Origin: Methanothrix sp.
GTDB taxonomy: Archaea > Halobacteriota > Methanosarcinia > Methanotrichales > Methanotrichaceae
Direction: 5' to 3'
Length of the DNA: 11,309 bases
Assembly: GCA_028708055.1 (NCBI GenBank)
Contig: JAQVZT010000065.1
Location: 1-11,309 of the forward strand
Of this stretch, positions 6,309 through 11,309 are shown piece after piece (the first letter of the stretch is position 1; each line of letters starts with the position of its first letter). Position numbers and translations under genes: made by a program. The notes beneath the pieces were generated by a model that saw only the letters and a list, made by a program, of their open reading frames with translations, did no database searches and had not been told where the DNA came from.

Positions 6309-6632
6309 GGTAGCGTGCTATGTTTTCTGTAAATTTCCGGCCCCGTTTCCCGGCCCATTTACTCATTATCCATAGATAAATACTTTCCACCTGTTAGCCA
6401 TTCCTCGTTGATATCCACGAGTACGGCTCCACCAAGTCTTAGGAGCGATTCATCATTAGGAAAGGCACCGACGGCCCAGCATCTTCTCTTGAGTTCTTTG
6501 TTTATCCGTTCCAGCCCGTTGGTTGTTCTGATCTTCTTTCCTGTGCTCTTTTAGAAACGCCCTATACTCCCAAATGAGAGACAATTTCTCAGATTCGCCT
6601 TGTTTAGACTCCTTGAAGATATGACTCTGCTA
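6309..6632 (-). mobile_element. Decayed IS256-family insertion sequence, 3' part only (copy B)
   Basis: The terminal sequence GGTAGCGTGC...TTTTCTGTAAATT (6309-6335) shares its outer GGTAGC and an identical 13-base TTTTCTGTAAATT with copy A. Both copies also share CATAGATAAATACTTTC shortly inside, within the end of the transposase gene. Coding similarity to an IS256 transposase is clear to about 6545 and weak to 6629; beyond that I see no element sequence, so the 5' two-thirds and the other end are gone. Confidence 0.75.
6359..6629 (-). pseudogene. IS256-family transposase C-terminal fragment (copy B)
   Basis: Minus-strand 6359 to about 6540 reads KIRTTNGLERINKELKRR, then AVGAFPNDESLLRLGGAVLV and DINEEW...YLSMDNE with a TAA stop: the classic IS256 C-terminus. 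Upstream the frame changes near 6535-6541; LIWEYRAFLKEHRK in the other frame (open 6542-6629) continues the alignment, so one base has been gained or lost there. The catalytic core is absent. It has no start codon and no function as a protein. Confidence 0.8.
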
Positions 6633-6840
6633 ATGTATTTGTTAAGACCAATTCAACGCGAGAATAATTATCAAAAACACAGGATTTAAATGACCGATCT
6701 CTAATAGGAACTGATTATACTTCATCAACAGGTTGACGTCTTATTCCGACTGGGTTTGCAGCCTAGGCAAGCTTAGTTGCGCTCATGCATACAATATCTG
6801 GGCTTAGGGACTGGAATCCCTCCATTGGAGCAGGTTCACA
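6633..6840. other. Region without a recognised gene
   Basis: About 200 bases with stops in all frames at short intervals. Only small hairpins are visible (AGGGA...TCCCT at 6806-6821 and CTCCA-T-TGGAG at 6820-6830). I see no RNA gene or promoter that I can support. Confidence 0.5.
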
Positions 6841-7070
6841 TCAGCCGATCAGACAATAGGTCCCAGCCGGAACACGATAAGCGATCGGCGTCTTGTTGTA
6901 CCTGTAATTTATTCCAAATCCAAAAGGTTTGGGTATTCTTGGCCCTCTGATCTCCCGATGTAATAAATAGGAATCATCAAGAACTATTGATAATTGGAGG
7001 ATTCCTATTTACTGCCCTTGAGAGTGCATCTTTTAGAAAAGTGCCCTATTGGCAGACTTTTAGTGTCCAT
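6841..7070 (-). pseudogene. Possible decayed protein gene, family unknown
   Basis: The minus-strand frame 7008-6841 is open for 55 codons and ends RIPKPFGFGINYRYNKTP, then IAYRVPAGTYCLIG and TGA. Its composition looks like real protein, but it has no ATG, GTG or TTG start. Just upstream, an ATG at 7070 behind GAGGG opens MDTKSLPIGHF. A shift in the following TTTTCTAAAA stretch would continue this as LKDALSRAVNRNPPIINSS, and another shift would reach the 55-codon frame. This suggests one gene broken by two frameshifts, but I recognise no family and chance frames are possible. Confidence 0.28.
6964..7011. repeat. Perfect 12-base inverted repeat with a nested 5-base stem
   Basis: TAAATAGGAATC (6964-6975) pairs exactly with GATTCCTATTTA (7000-7011). 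Inside, ATCAA (6976-6980) pairs with TTGAT (6987-6991) around a six-base loop, leaving an eight-base bulge on one side only. It could be a small RNA hairpin, a transcription terminator or a relic of a mobile-element end. It lies inside the possible decayed gene. Confidence 0.6.
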
Positions 7071-7197
7071 TTCCCTCACAATCGCTCCTATTTTTAATCA
7101 TTCTTCGATAGCCTCCACTAAGCTAAATAATTTTGGCAGCTTTCAAAGTGCATAGCTGATATAAATTAAATAGCGAGTACATCTTAAACTTATAGAT

Positions 7198-7205
7198 TAT
7201 ATAAA
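7198..7205 (-). promoter_or_regulatory. TATA-box-like element
   Basis: Minus-strand TTTATATA is a close match to the archaeal TATA box and lies about 130 bases upstream of the ATG at 7070. A second, weaker one lies near 7158-7165. The stretch 7071-7244 is AT-rich without a gene, so a chance match is possible. Confidence 0.25.
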
Positions 7206-7244
7206 TTCGGAAAAATGTTGAGTTAGTGGCATTCACAGATGCTA

Positions 7245-7736
7245 TTACTCAGGAAAGGTTTCCTCCTCCAATGCTGGAACGCACCTCCTCATAAGATTCT
7301 TTCGCTTGATCATGTCTATCGTGCCGAAAGGAGTCCGGAATATGCCCATATCACATTTTGTTCCGCTGTCACTGAAATAAATATATGATGTATCGCGATC
7401 TATCGATAAGTTGTTTCTGAATGCTTCTTTAGCAGCTTCTAGGCCATCTCTATCCAGAATTTGATGATAGATTGACCAGGTTACATCCCAGCCGCTTACC
7501 ATCCATTCCAGCTGATTTCTCAATATCTCCCCATTTGTGCGGTCCCAGTTACGGATGCTGATCTTGACGAAGTTATCCCATGGAGGCTCGCTACCATCGC
7601 TTAATTCAAAATTCGTCCAAAGCTCGGGAAAGCTGGGCCAATCGCTCGGACCGGTCGGCCCAGCATACATCTCGGCAACGTCTTCGGAATCAGACTCTAC
7701 CCCAGCGCAAGTTCGATTAACGCGAGTGGGGATCAA
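7245..7736 (-). CDS. Unrecognised protein, 3' piece of a frameshifted gene
   Basis: This is 163 codons from a TTG at 7736, which overlaps the stop of the preceding piece (TTGA). No Shine-Dalgarno precedes the TTG, and the frame is open further back to 7787, so it is better read as the downstream part of the 8086 gene than as an independent gene. Visible features are acidic and aromatic stretches (WPSFPELWTNFEL, WMVSGWDVTWSIYHQIL) and a Cys near the end (GTKCDMGIFRTPFG). I do not recognise the family. Confidence 0.45.
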   Translation of the reverse strand: MIPTRVNRTCAGVESDSEDVAEMYAGPTGPSDWPSFPELWTNFELSDGSEPPWDNFVKISIRNWDRTNGEILRNQLEWMVSGWDVTWSIYHQILDRDGLEAAKEAFRNNLSIDRDTSYIYFSDSGTKCDMGIFRTPFGTIDMIKRKNLMRRCVPALEEETFPE

Positions 7737-8086
7737 CGATCCATTGTATGGCAGGCAATCATAGAAGACCTTAACTGATTTTTTACCTCATCCTCTACCC
7801 CATACTTCAGGTACTCATAGCCTTCGATATAAGACTGATATGCCTCATTTGAGGCAGTCATTTGGCTAGCCTCAAACCAGAGAAGAGATAGATAGATCCA
7901 GGCTTCGCAATGACGGCCACTTTCCAGGCTCTCGCGAAAGAGCTGCATGAGAACCTGATCATCCTCAGCCATAGAATTATTCCAGATTTGATCATAATCG
8001 GGCATTCCACTCATTTGGTTTCTAAGAGCTTCCCGCTTTTCATACCATGGGTCTCTTATTTGCTTGCGAAGATCAACGGATTTCAT
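7733..8086 (-). CDS. Unrecognised helical protein, middle piece of a broken gene
   Basis: This is 117 codons from the ATG at 8086. It is rich in amphipathic helices (LMQLFRESLESG...AWIYLSLLWFEASQ, then EAYQSYIEGYEYLKYG), resembling a TPR-like hairpin pair but without a clear consensus. The frame is open upstream to 8140, in phase with a segment that carries an export signal, so this ATG is probably internal. The last 15 or so residues after the A6 run (NQLRSSMIACHTMDR) are probably out-of-frame read. Confidence 0.45.
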   Translation of the reverse strand: MKSVDLRKQIRDPWYEKREALRNQMSGMPDYDQIWNNSMAEDDQVLMQLFRESLESGRHCEAWIYLSLLWFEASQMTASNEAYQSYIEGYEYLKYGVEDEVKNQLRSSMIACHTMDR

Positions 8087-8389
8087 CTCTTCGTACGGAT
8101 CAAGTTGAAAATTTGATTCTCTTTGTTGCTCAATGGCATACTACACAGCCCAATTCTTGAGGGCGGTCACCTGATCCCCCTCGGAAGACGAATCCACTAA
8201 CGGCTGCACGGCCATTAATGCAGCTATACAAATGATGAAAGTATCAACCTTAAGAATGCCACCTTTAATCTCAGATTCCTCCGGTCCTATTCCTATGTGG
8301 ATTTTGACCGATCCATATGTTTTGTGGCTGCATATTTGCATATATATAATACTGTTCTTCCTTGGTTTAAGCTGTTCTATATCCATCAA

Positions 8390-8516
8390 TTACAGAGGGA
8401 GTGCGGAGAGCCACGAATGCCTCAACCTTCAGGCGGGAGATGAAGTGAACCCTCGCCTATAATGATTTCTGAGATCAGGAAAAACGAGGCGCGTGGCCCC
8501 AAATATGCCCTGTCCT
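8390..8516. other. Short region without a gene, GC-rich at its right side
   Basis: This lies upstream of the broken secreted-protein gene. It contains GCCT...AGGC (8419-8434) followed by GGGAGATGAAGTGAA, loosely like the end hairpins of IS200/IS605-type elements. It also holds a GC-rich stretch (8486-8500) that could pair with 8545-8550 around the terminator-like hairpin. No open frame of note. Confidence 0.35.
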
Positions 8517-8527
8517 TTAGGGCAGGG
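8508..8527 (-). terminator. Strong hairpin downstream of the aquaporin gene
   Basis: CCCTGTCC (8508-8515) pairs with GGGCAGGG (8520-8527) through one G-T pair, with loop TTTA. On the minus strand CATATTT follows. It is well placed to end the transcript that includes the aquaporin gene and the TPR remnant, although the T-run is weak for an archaeal terminator. Confidence 0.4.
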
Positions 8528-8733
8528 TGAGGTGGCCGCGCGCAGGGGCCTCTATGTTTAGCGTCGTCTCAGTGCACATCCTCTTTGCTAATTCACTTAG
8601 CGCTCTGGCCCTGGCAATAGCAGCCTCCGCTTCATCAGGTCTCCCAATCCTATAGAGAGCATTGGCTTTGGCCTCTCTGGCGAGTGCATTGTATGGATTA
8701 TCGCCAAAGACCTTTCTACAGCATCGATATCGC
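8517..8733 (-). pseudogene. TPR-protein C-terminal remnant
   Basis: The minus-strand frame 8714-8517 reads KVFGDNPYNALAREAKANAL, then YRIGRPDEAEAAIARARAL, a clear tetratricopeptide repeat (A/L-x2-A/Y-G-x-DEA spacing), and ends HLTLP-TAA. There is no start codon. Immediately upstream, GDIDAVE lies in a second frame (8732-8712), which matches the usual lead-in to such a TPR, so one base has been lost near 8712-8717. The fragment abuts the aquaporin stop codon, so the rest of the gene was lost when the two were brought together. It resembles the TPRs in the 822-residue protein in style only. Confidence 0.55.
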
Positions 8734-8734
8734 C

Positions 8735-9472
8735 TTAGTCTTTGGACAGGTAATCATATGCAAAGGCCGCAACCAATGCACCTGCTATCGGCCCCACGAT
8801 GTAAATTGGGAAGAAATGCCAAAGGCTGTTTCCGCCCAAGATGTAGTCCCCTAAATACGGCCCGAAGGTCCTGGCGGGATTCAAAGATGCGCCCGCTATG
8901 TTGCCGGTAGTAGTGATAATCCCGCCTACAGTAAGACCGATTATCAGCCCGGCAAATCCTGGCGGTGCTCTCTCGTCCACAGCCACGCCCATGATGGTCA
9001 GCATGAGCAGGAATGTTCCTATCGCCTCTGCCAGGATCGCCTGGCCAAAGCTGACCCCCGGAAAAGGCGCTGTCGCCCCCAGGCCGCCGATCTTTACGGC
9101 GTCCATGCCAACGCTAGCTGCAAAGAGAAAACTGGCCAGCGCAGCTCCTATCAGCTGAGCAGCGATGTAGGGGCCTACATCTCCTGTTGGGAATCGTTTT
9201 GTTGCCCAGAGGGCTATCGTCACAGCTGGATTGAGATGGGCACCCGAGATCCTGCCAAGGGCGTATATGGATGCGGTTATGGCTATCGCAAAGGCCATGC
9301 CGATGGCAAGCCAATCTCCCAGGCCGCCCAAAGCGCCGATGCCGATGTTAAAGGGGTTGGGTGGATTTGCACCCTGCGAGATCATGAGCGTTATGGCAGC
9401 AGATCCTGCTCCAAAGTAGACAAGCAGGAATGTTCCCACCAGTTCGGCCAGGGACCTTTTTGTTAAAGACAT
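8735..9472 (-). CDS. aqpM: Aquaporin / glyceroporin-family channel, AqpM type
   Basis: The 245-residue membrane protein has six predicted helices (about 8-30, 52-72, 100-122, 143-164, 172-190, 220-240) and both pore motifs, NPA at 81-83 (SGAHLNPAV) and 198-200 (AGASLNPAR). By alignment to Methanothermobacter AqpM (selectivity residues Phe62, Ile187, Ser196, Arg202 as I recall them), this protein has Phe61, Ile186, Ala195 and Arg201. That keeps the wider, less polar AqpM-type filter but replaces Ser with Ala. It should pass water and perhaps glycerol or small gases across the cell membrane. The ATG at 9472 has GAGGG seven bases upstream. It starts three bases after the stop of the DUF2180 gene (TGA-AGC-ATG), so the two are probably co-transcribed and translationally coupled. 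It appears intact. Confidence 0.93.
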   Translation of the reverse strand: MSLTKRSLAELVGTFLLVYFGAGSAAITLMISQGANPPNPFNIGIGALGGLGDWLAIGMAFAIAITASIYALGRISGAHLNPAVTIALWATKRFPTGDVGPYIAAQLIGAALASFLFAASVGMDAVKIGGLGATAPFPGVSFGQAILAEAIGTFLLMLTIMGVAVDERAPPGFAGLIIGLTVGGIITTTGNIAGASLNPARTFGPYLGDYILGGNSLWHFFPIYIVGPIAGALVAAFAYDYLSKD

Positions 9473-9475
9473 GCT

Positions 9476-9685
9476 TCATCCCTCATGATACACAGAGTAG
9501 CAGGGCTTGCACAGGATTCTGGGAAGCTTTCTCTTCAGCTTCTTGGCAGGGAAAGGATAGCCGCCTTCCCAGACCTCTACCTCCTCTCTCACCAGATGAT
9601 TCATGCAGACACCCATTCCGCAGACGATGCAAATGGCCACAGCGTCAGTGTTCGTTTTTTCCAGGGCACAAAGGTAGCATTTCAT
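9476..9685 (-). CDS. DUF2180 family small zinc-binding protein
   Basis: The 69-residue protein carries the cysteine pattern of DUF2180, known mainly from methanogens: C3-x2-C6, C19-x2-C22, C27-x2-H30 and C59-x2-C62, giving eight likely ligands for two metal ions in a B-box-like zinc ribbon. The segment AVAICIVCGMGVCMNHL is especially typical. Function is unknown; no nucleic-acid or enzyme motif is visible. A strong GAGGAG lies just before the ATG at 9685. It is followed almost at once by the aquaporin gene and preceded, 100 bases upstream, by the DUF2193 gene, suggesting one operon. Confidence 0.85.
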   Translation of the reverse strand: MKCYLCALEKTNTDAVAICIVCGMGVCMNHLVREEVEVWEGGYPFPAKKLKRKLPRILCKPCYSVYHEG

Positions 9686-9730
9686 GATCTCCTCAAAAAT
9701 TTGTAAGGAATTTCCACGGCAATACCGCTT

Positions 9731-9770
9731 CTTACAATCTTACACTCTTACACCCTAACACTCTTACACT
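9731..9770. repeat. Five tandem copies of an octamer, CTTACACT
   Basis: Plus-strand 9731-9770 consists of CTTACAAT, CTTACACT, CTTACACC, CTAACACT and CTTACACT, a strict 8-base period with single-base differences. It fills the centre of the 100-base gap between the DUF2193 stop and the DUF2180 start. It could be a slipped-strand microsatellite, a multi-site binding region or an mRNA element (AGUGUAAG repeats in the transcript). Confidence 0.85.
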
Positions 9771-9785
9771 CTCATTCCCGCACAC

Positions 9786-11285
9786 TCACACTGCTTCTCT
9801 ATACTGACAGTAGGAATGCCTGAAGTCAACCAGGGATGCCGATGCGCAATCCTTGCAGACCCTGGCAGGTGATGCAGGAGCTTCTTTATGCAGGGCGATG
9901 ATATTGGTCATCAGAGTGGCCGTCACCGGCTCGCTGGTCAGCAAACAGGGATAGTCTGCCAGCCTCATCAGAGCGGAGAAACGAACGGTGATGGCACATG
10001 CGGGGTAGGCGTAGCGCTGAGGATTCATTAGGACCTCATTCTTGTGAATGGGCTCCAGGTCGATGTTAAAGCCCGAGACCTTTGGAACCAGCCTGCCACC
10101 CAAGCCGTTTCTCTGTCTCATGGATCGGTCAAGAAGCTTCCAGCCGCGGTAGATCATGTCCATGAAGTCGCAATTGTGTAGCTCCGCAGCCGCGCCTCGT
10201 GTGGGATAGAGCTGGACGTAATTGTGGAATCTCTTGGTGAGCAGGTCCACGACCATGACGGCATTGAATCCATCCAGCTCCAGAATGTACTCAACCGCTG
10301 CTGCAGAGGAGCCCGTGGCCAGGCTCAATAGCTGATACTCATTTTTGAACTTGTCTGCGGCTTTATTGAGGGTTGAGTCCATGACTTCCGTGGTCGCCTC
10401 GATTACGGCCATGACAACATCGTCTTTACACATATTGAATGTGGATTGAGCGATGTGGTGAGAGATGTCTCCCACGCAGTAAGCGGGAACGGTCAGAATA
10501 TTGCCGTAGTGAACCCCGTCGTTCATGGCCTCCTTAACTGTCGCTGCCATCCGCTTTTTGTATTGCGACATATATTTGCGCACATCGAAGGACTGGTGGC
10601 CAAGAGCGTCCATCAACTTGCCCTGCGCCTCGATGGGGCTCTCGTAGATGTACTTGATCTCATCGATCTCCCTTTTCACGGCATCTGCCAGGGTGGAGCC
10701 TTTCTCCACCTGGTTTGAAAAGACCTCGCCAATGCCATAGGAGGTGTTCATGCCCCAGGATTTGGCGGCCAGGATGGCCTGTTTGTGGGCATCGGGAATA
10801 TCGACCGTCTTCAAGATTCGGTTGACCACGTTGCTGGTGCTGCCCGGGATAAGGGCGAAATCCACCACGCAGGTGGGACCGTAAAAGCCGCCATACCTCC
10901 TGGCTGCCTCCAGGCCGATCAGTGCTTCTGCCCTTCCAACTGCGCTAATGAATGCATCCAGGCTCTTTTTGAACTTTTCATCCTCTTCGCAGATGATCTC
11001 CAGAATGGCCGGTGTCTGGTAATGCTCTACAAAGGGATCGTCCTCCGGTCGGATGGTCTTGGTGAGGGAAGAAAGGATGTTGAAATGGGCATTTACAGAG
11101 TCCACATGCAACTTAAAAACTGATTTGGCCTGATTTTCAATCGCCTTCATCCTATTGACGACATCCAGATAGGCTCTGGTGTCTTCAACGGTGAAGCTCT
11201 GTCCTCTCTTTCTCTTCACAGTCTCTACATCGGCATGCTGGGCCATCATGGCTTCTTTTATCATTTTTGTATATAGCTCGGACAT
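9786..11285 (-). CDS. DUF2193 family protein (methanogen-associated)
   Basis: This 499-residue protein matches the DUF2193 family, which I know as about 500 residues long, almost confined to methanogenic archaea and without an established function. It has no signal peptide or membrane helix and should be cytoplasmic. The N-terminal part is helical (KAIENQAKSVFKLHVDSVNAHF). Conserved-looking stretches include ARRYGGFYGPTCVVDFALIPG, VPAYCVGDISHHIAQSTFNMC and QLYPTRGAAAELHNCDFMDM. The C-terminus ends with a cysteine cluster, C477-x2-C480-x12-C493 (CKDC...HSYC), suitable for a metal or Fe-S centre. The ATG at 11285 follows TTGGGGTT at about seven bases. It is the first gene of the likely operon with DUF2180 and the aquaporin; its promoter lies outside the window. 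Confidence 0.88.
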   Translation of the reverse strand: MSELYTKMIKEAMMAQHADVETVKRKRGQSFTVEDTRAYLDVVNRMKAIENQAKSVFKLHVDSVNAHFNILSSLTKTIRPEDDPFVEHYQTPAILEIICEEDEKFKKSLDAFISAVGRAEALIGLEAARRYGGFYGPTCVVDFALIPGSTSNVVNRILKTVDIPDAHKQAILAAKSWGMNTSYGIGEVFSNQVEKGSTLADAVKREIDEIKYIYESPIEAQGKLMDALGHQSFDVRKYMSQYKKRMAATVKEAMNDGVHYGNILTVPAYCVGDISHHIAQSTFNMCKDDVVMAVIEATTEVMDSTLNKAADKFKNEYQLLSLATGSSAAAVEYILELDGFNAVMVVDLLTKRFHNYVQLYPTRGAAAELHNCDFMDMIYRGWKLLDRSMRQRNGLGGRLVPKVSGFNIDLEPIHKNEVLMNPQRYAYPACAITVRFSALMRLADYPCLLTSEPVTATLMTNIIALHKEAPASPARVCKDCASASLVDFRHSYCQYREAV

Positions 11286-11309
11286 GGATTTAACCCCAAC
11301 TTTTGGAAT

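Larger units (their letters stand above)
7245..8389 (-). pseudogene. Secreted protein of unknown family, broken by one amber codon and one frameshift
   Basis: Three pieces read as one protein. Piece one (8389-8141) contains a hydrophobic export-type segment, TFIICIAALMAVQPLV, and runs to ALKNWAV-TAG at 8143-8141. The same frame continues without a break as YAIEQQRESNFQLDPYEE into the 117-codon piece (ATG at 8086). Near 7779-7784 an A6 run on the minus strand (GAGGTAAAAAATCAG) precedes an early stop. One added A would continue as EVKKSVKVFYDCLPYNGSLIPT straight into the last piece (to 7245). From the ATG at 8086 the repaired product would be about 280 residues. The middle is helical and TPR-like; the end is Trp-rich and unrecognised. 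The true start is uncertain. Confidence 0.6.

Noticed and set aside
6806..6830. Possible tRNA or small RNA from overlapping short hairpins
   Set aside because: No T-loop GGTTC-AA pattern at the right spacing, no acceptor stem, and stems of only five bases.
2462..8389. Use of TAG as pyrrolysine throughout the window
   Set aside because: No pyl gene is present here, the probable genus is not known to use pyrrolysine, and the TAG sites coincide with other damage (adjacent second TAG, nearby frameshift). Kept only as a testable alternative.
8898..9466. Plus-strand and minus-strand alternative frames within the aquaporin gene
   Set aside because: The aquaporin frame has both NPA motifs and six helices; the other frames are composition shadows.
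9731..9770. Octamer array as replication-origin iterons or a CRISPR
   Set aside because: Copies are directly adjacent without spacers, and there is no Cdc6/Orc gene, AT-rich unwinding element or origin recognition box nearby.
10446..11123. Plus-strand frames within the DUF2193 gene
   Set aside because: Antisense to a full-length, family-matching protein and without start signals.

Overview
The window most likely comes from a methanogenic archaeon of the Methanosarcinales, with Methanothrix (Methanosaeta) the best guess. The evidence is a DUF2193 gene, a DUF2180 zinc-ribbon gene and an AqpM-type aquaporin in a row. It also carries secreted transglutaminase/Ig-like/TPR proteins and internalin-like leucine-rich repeats of the sort common in those genomes, plus archaeal TATA-like elements and T-rich terminators. 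This rests on family recognition, not on a database search.

Layout from left to right. Positions 1-126 are the end of an ISL3-family insertion sequence with the first 20 codons of its transposase on the minus strand. A stretch with no recognisable gene follows (127-574), then an orphan receiver-domain response regulator on the plus strand (575-994), ending in a hairpin and T-rich tract. All other genes are on the minus strand: a small two-helix membrane protein with a SHOCT-like tail (1123-1482), an N-terminally broken LRR protein (1592-2386), and an 822-residue exported transglutaminase-like protein with three Ig-like repeats and TPRs (2462-4930). A decayed IS256-type element (4947-5500) comes next. 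Then there is a truncated transglutaminase paralogue whose catalytic Cys is Ser (5496-6293) and a second IS256 remnant (6309-6632). A graveyard region follows (6633-8733), holding a broken secreted-protein gene (one in-frame amber and one A6 frameshift) and a TPR-protein remnant. The window closes with an intact, tightly packed set (in transcription order DUF2193, DUF2180, aquaporin) at 11285-8735.

How the parts relate. The right end (8735-11285) looks like functional conserved methanogen genes; DUF2180 and the aquaporin are separated by only three bases. The centre is a surface-protein region repeatedly rearranged by transposons. Two transglutaminase paralogues each have an IS256 terminal sequence ending 15-16 bases upstream of the start codon, and the downstream end of the second paralogue is cut off where the other IS256 remnant begins. 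No CRISPR array, tRNA, rRNA or complete defence system was seen. The most unusual signals are amber (TAG) codons joining otherwise continuous reading frames at two places, the Cys-to-Ser transglutaminase, the paired IS256 ends, and a five-copy octamer repeat between DUF2193 and DUF2180.
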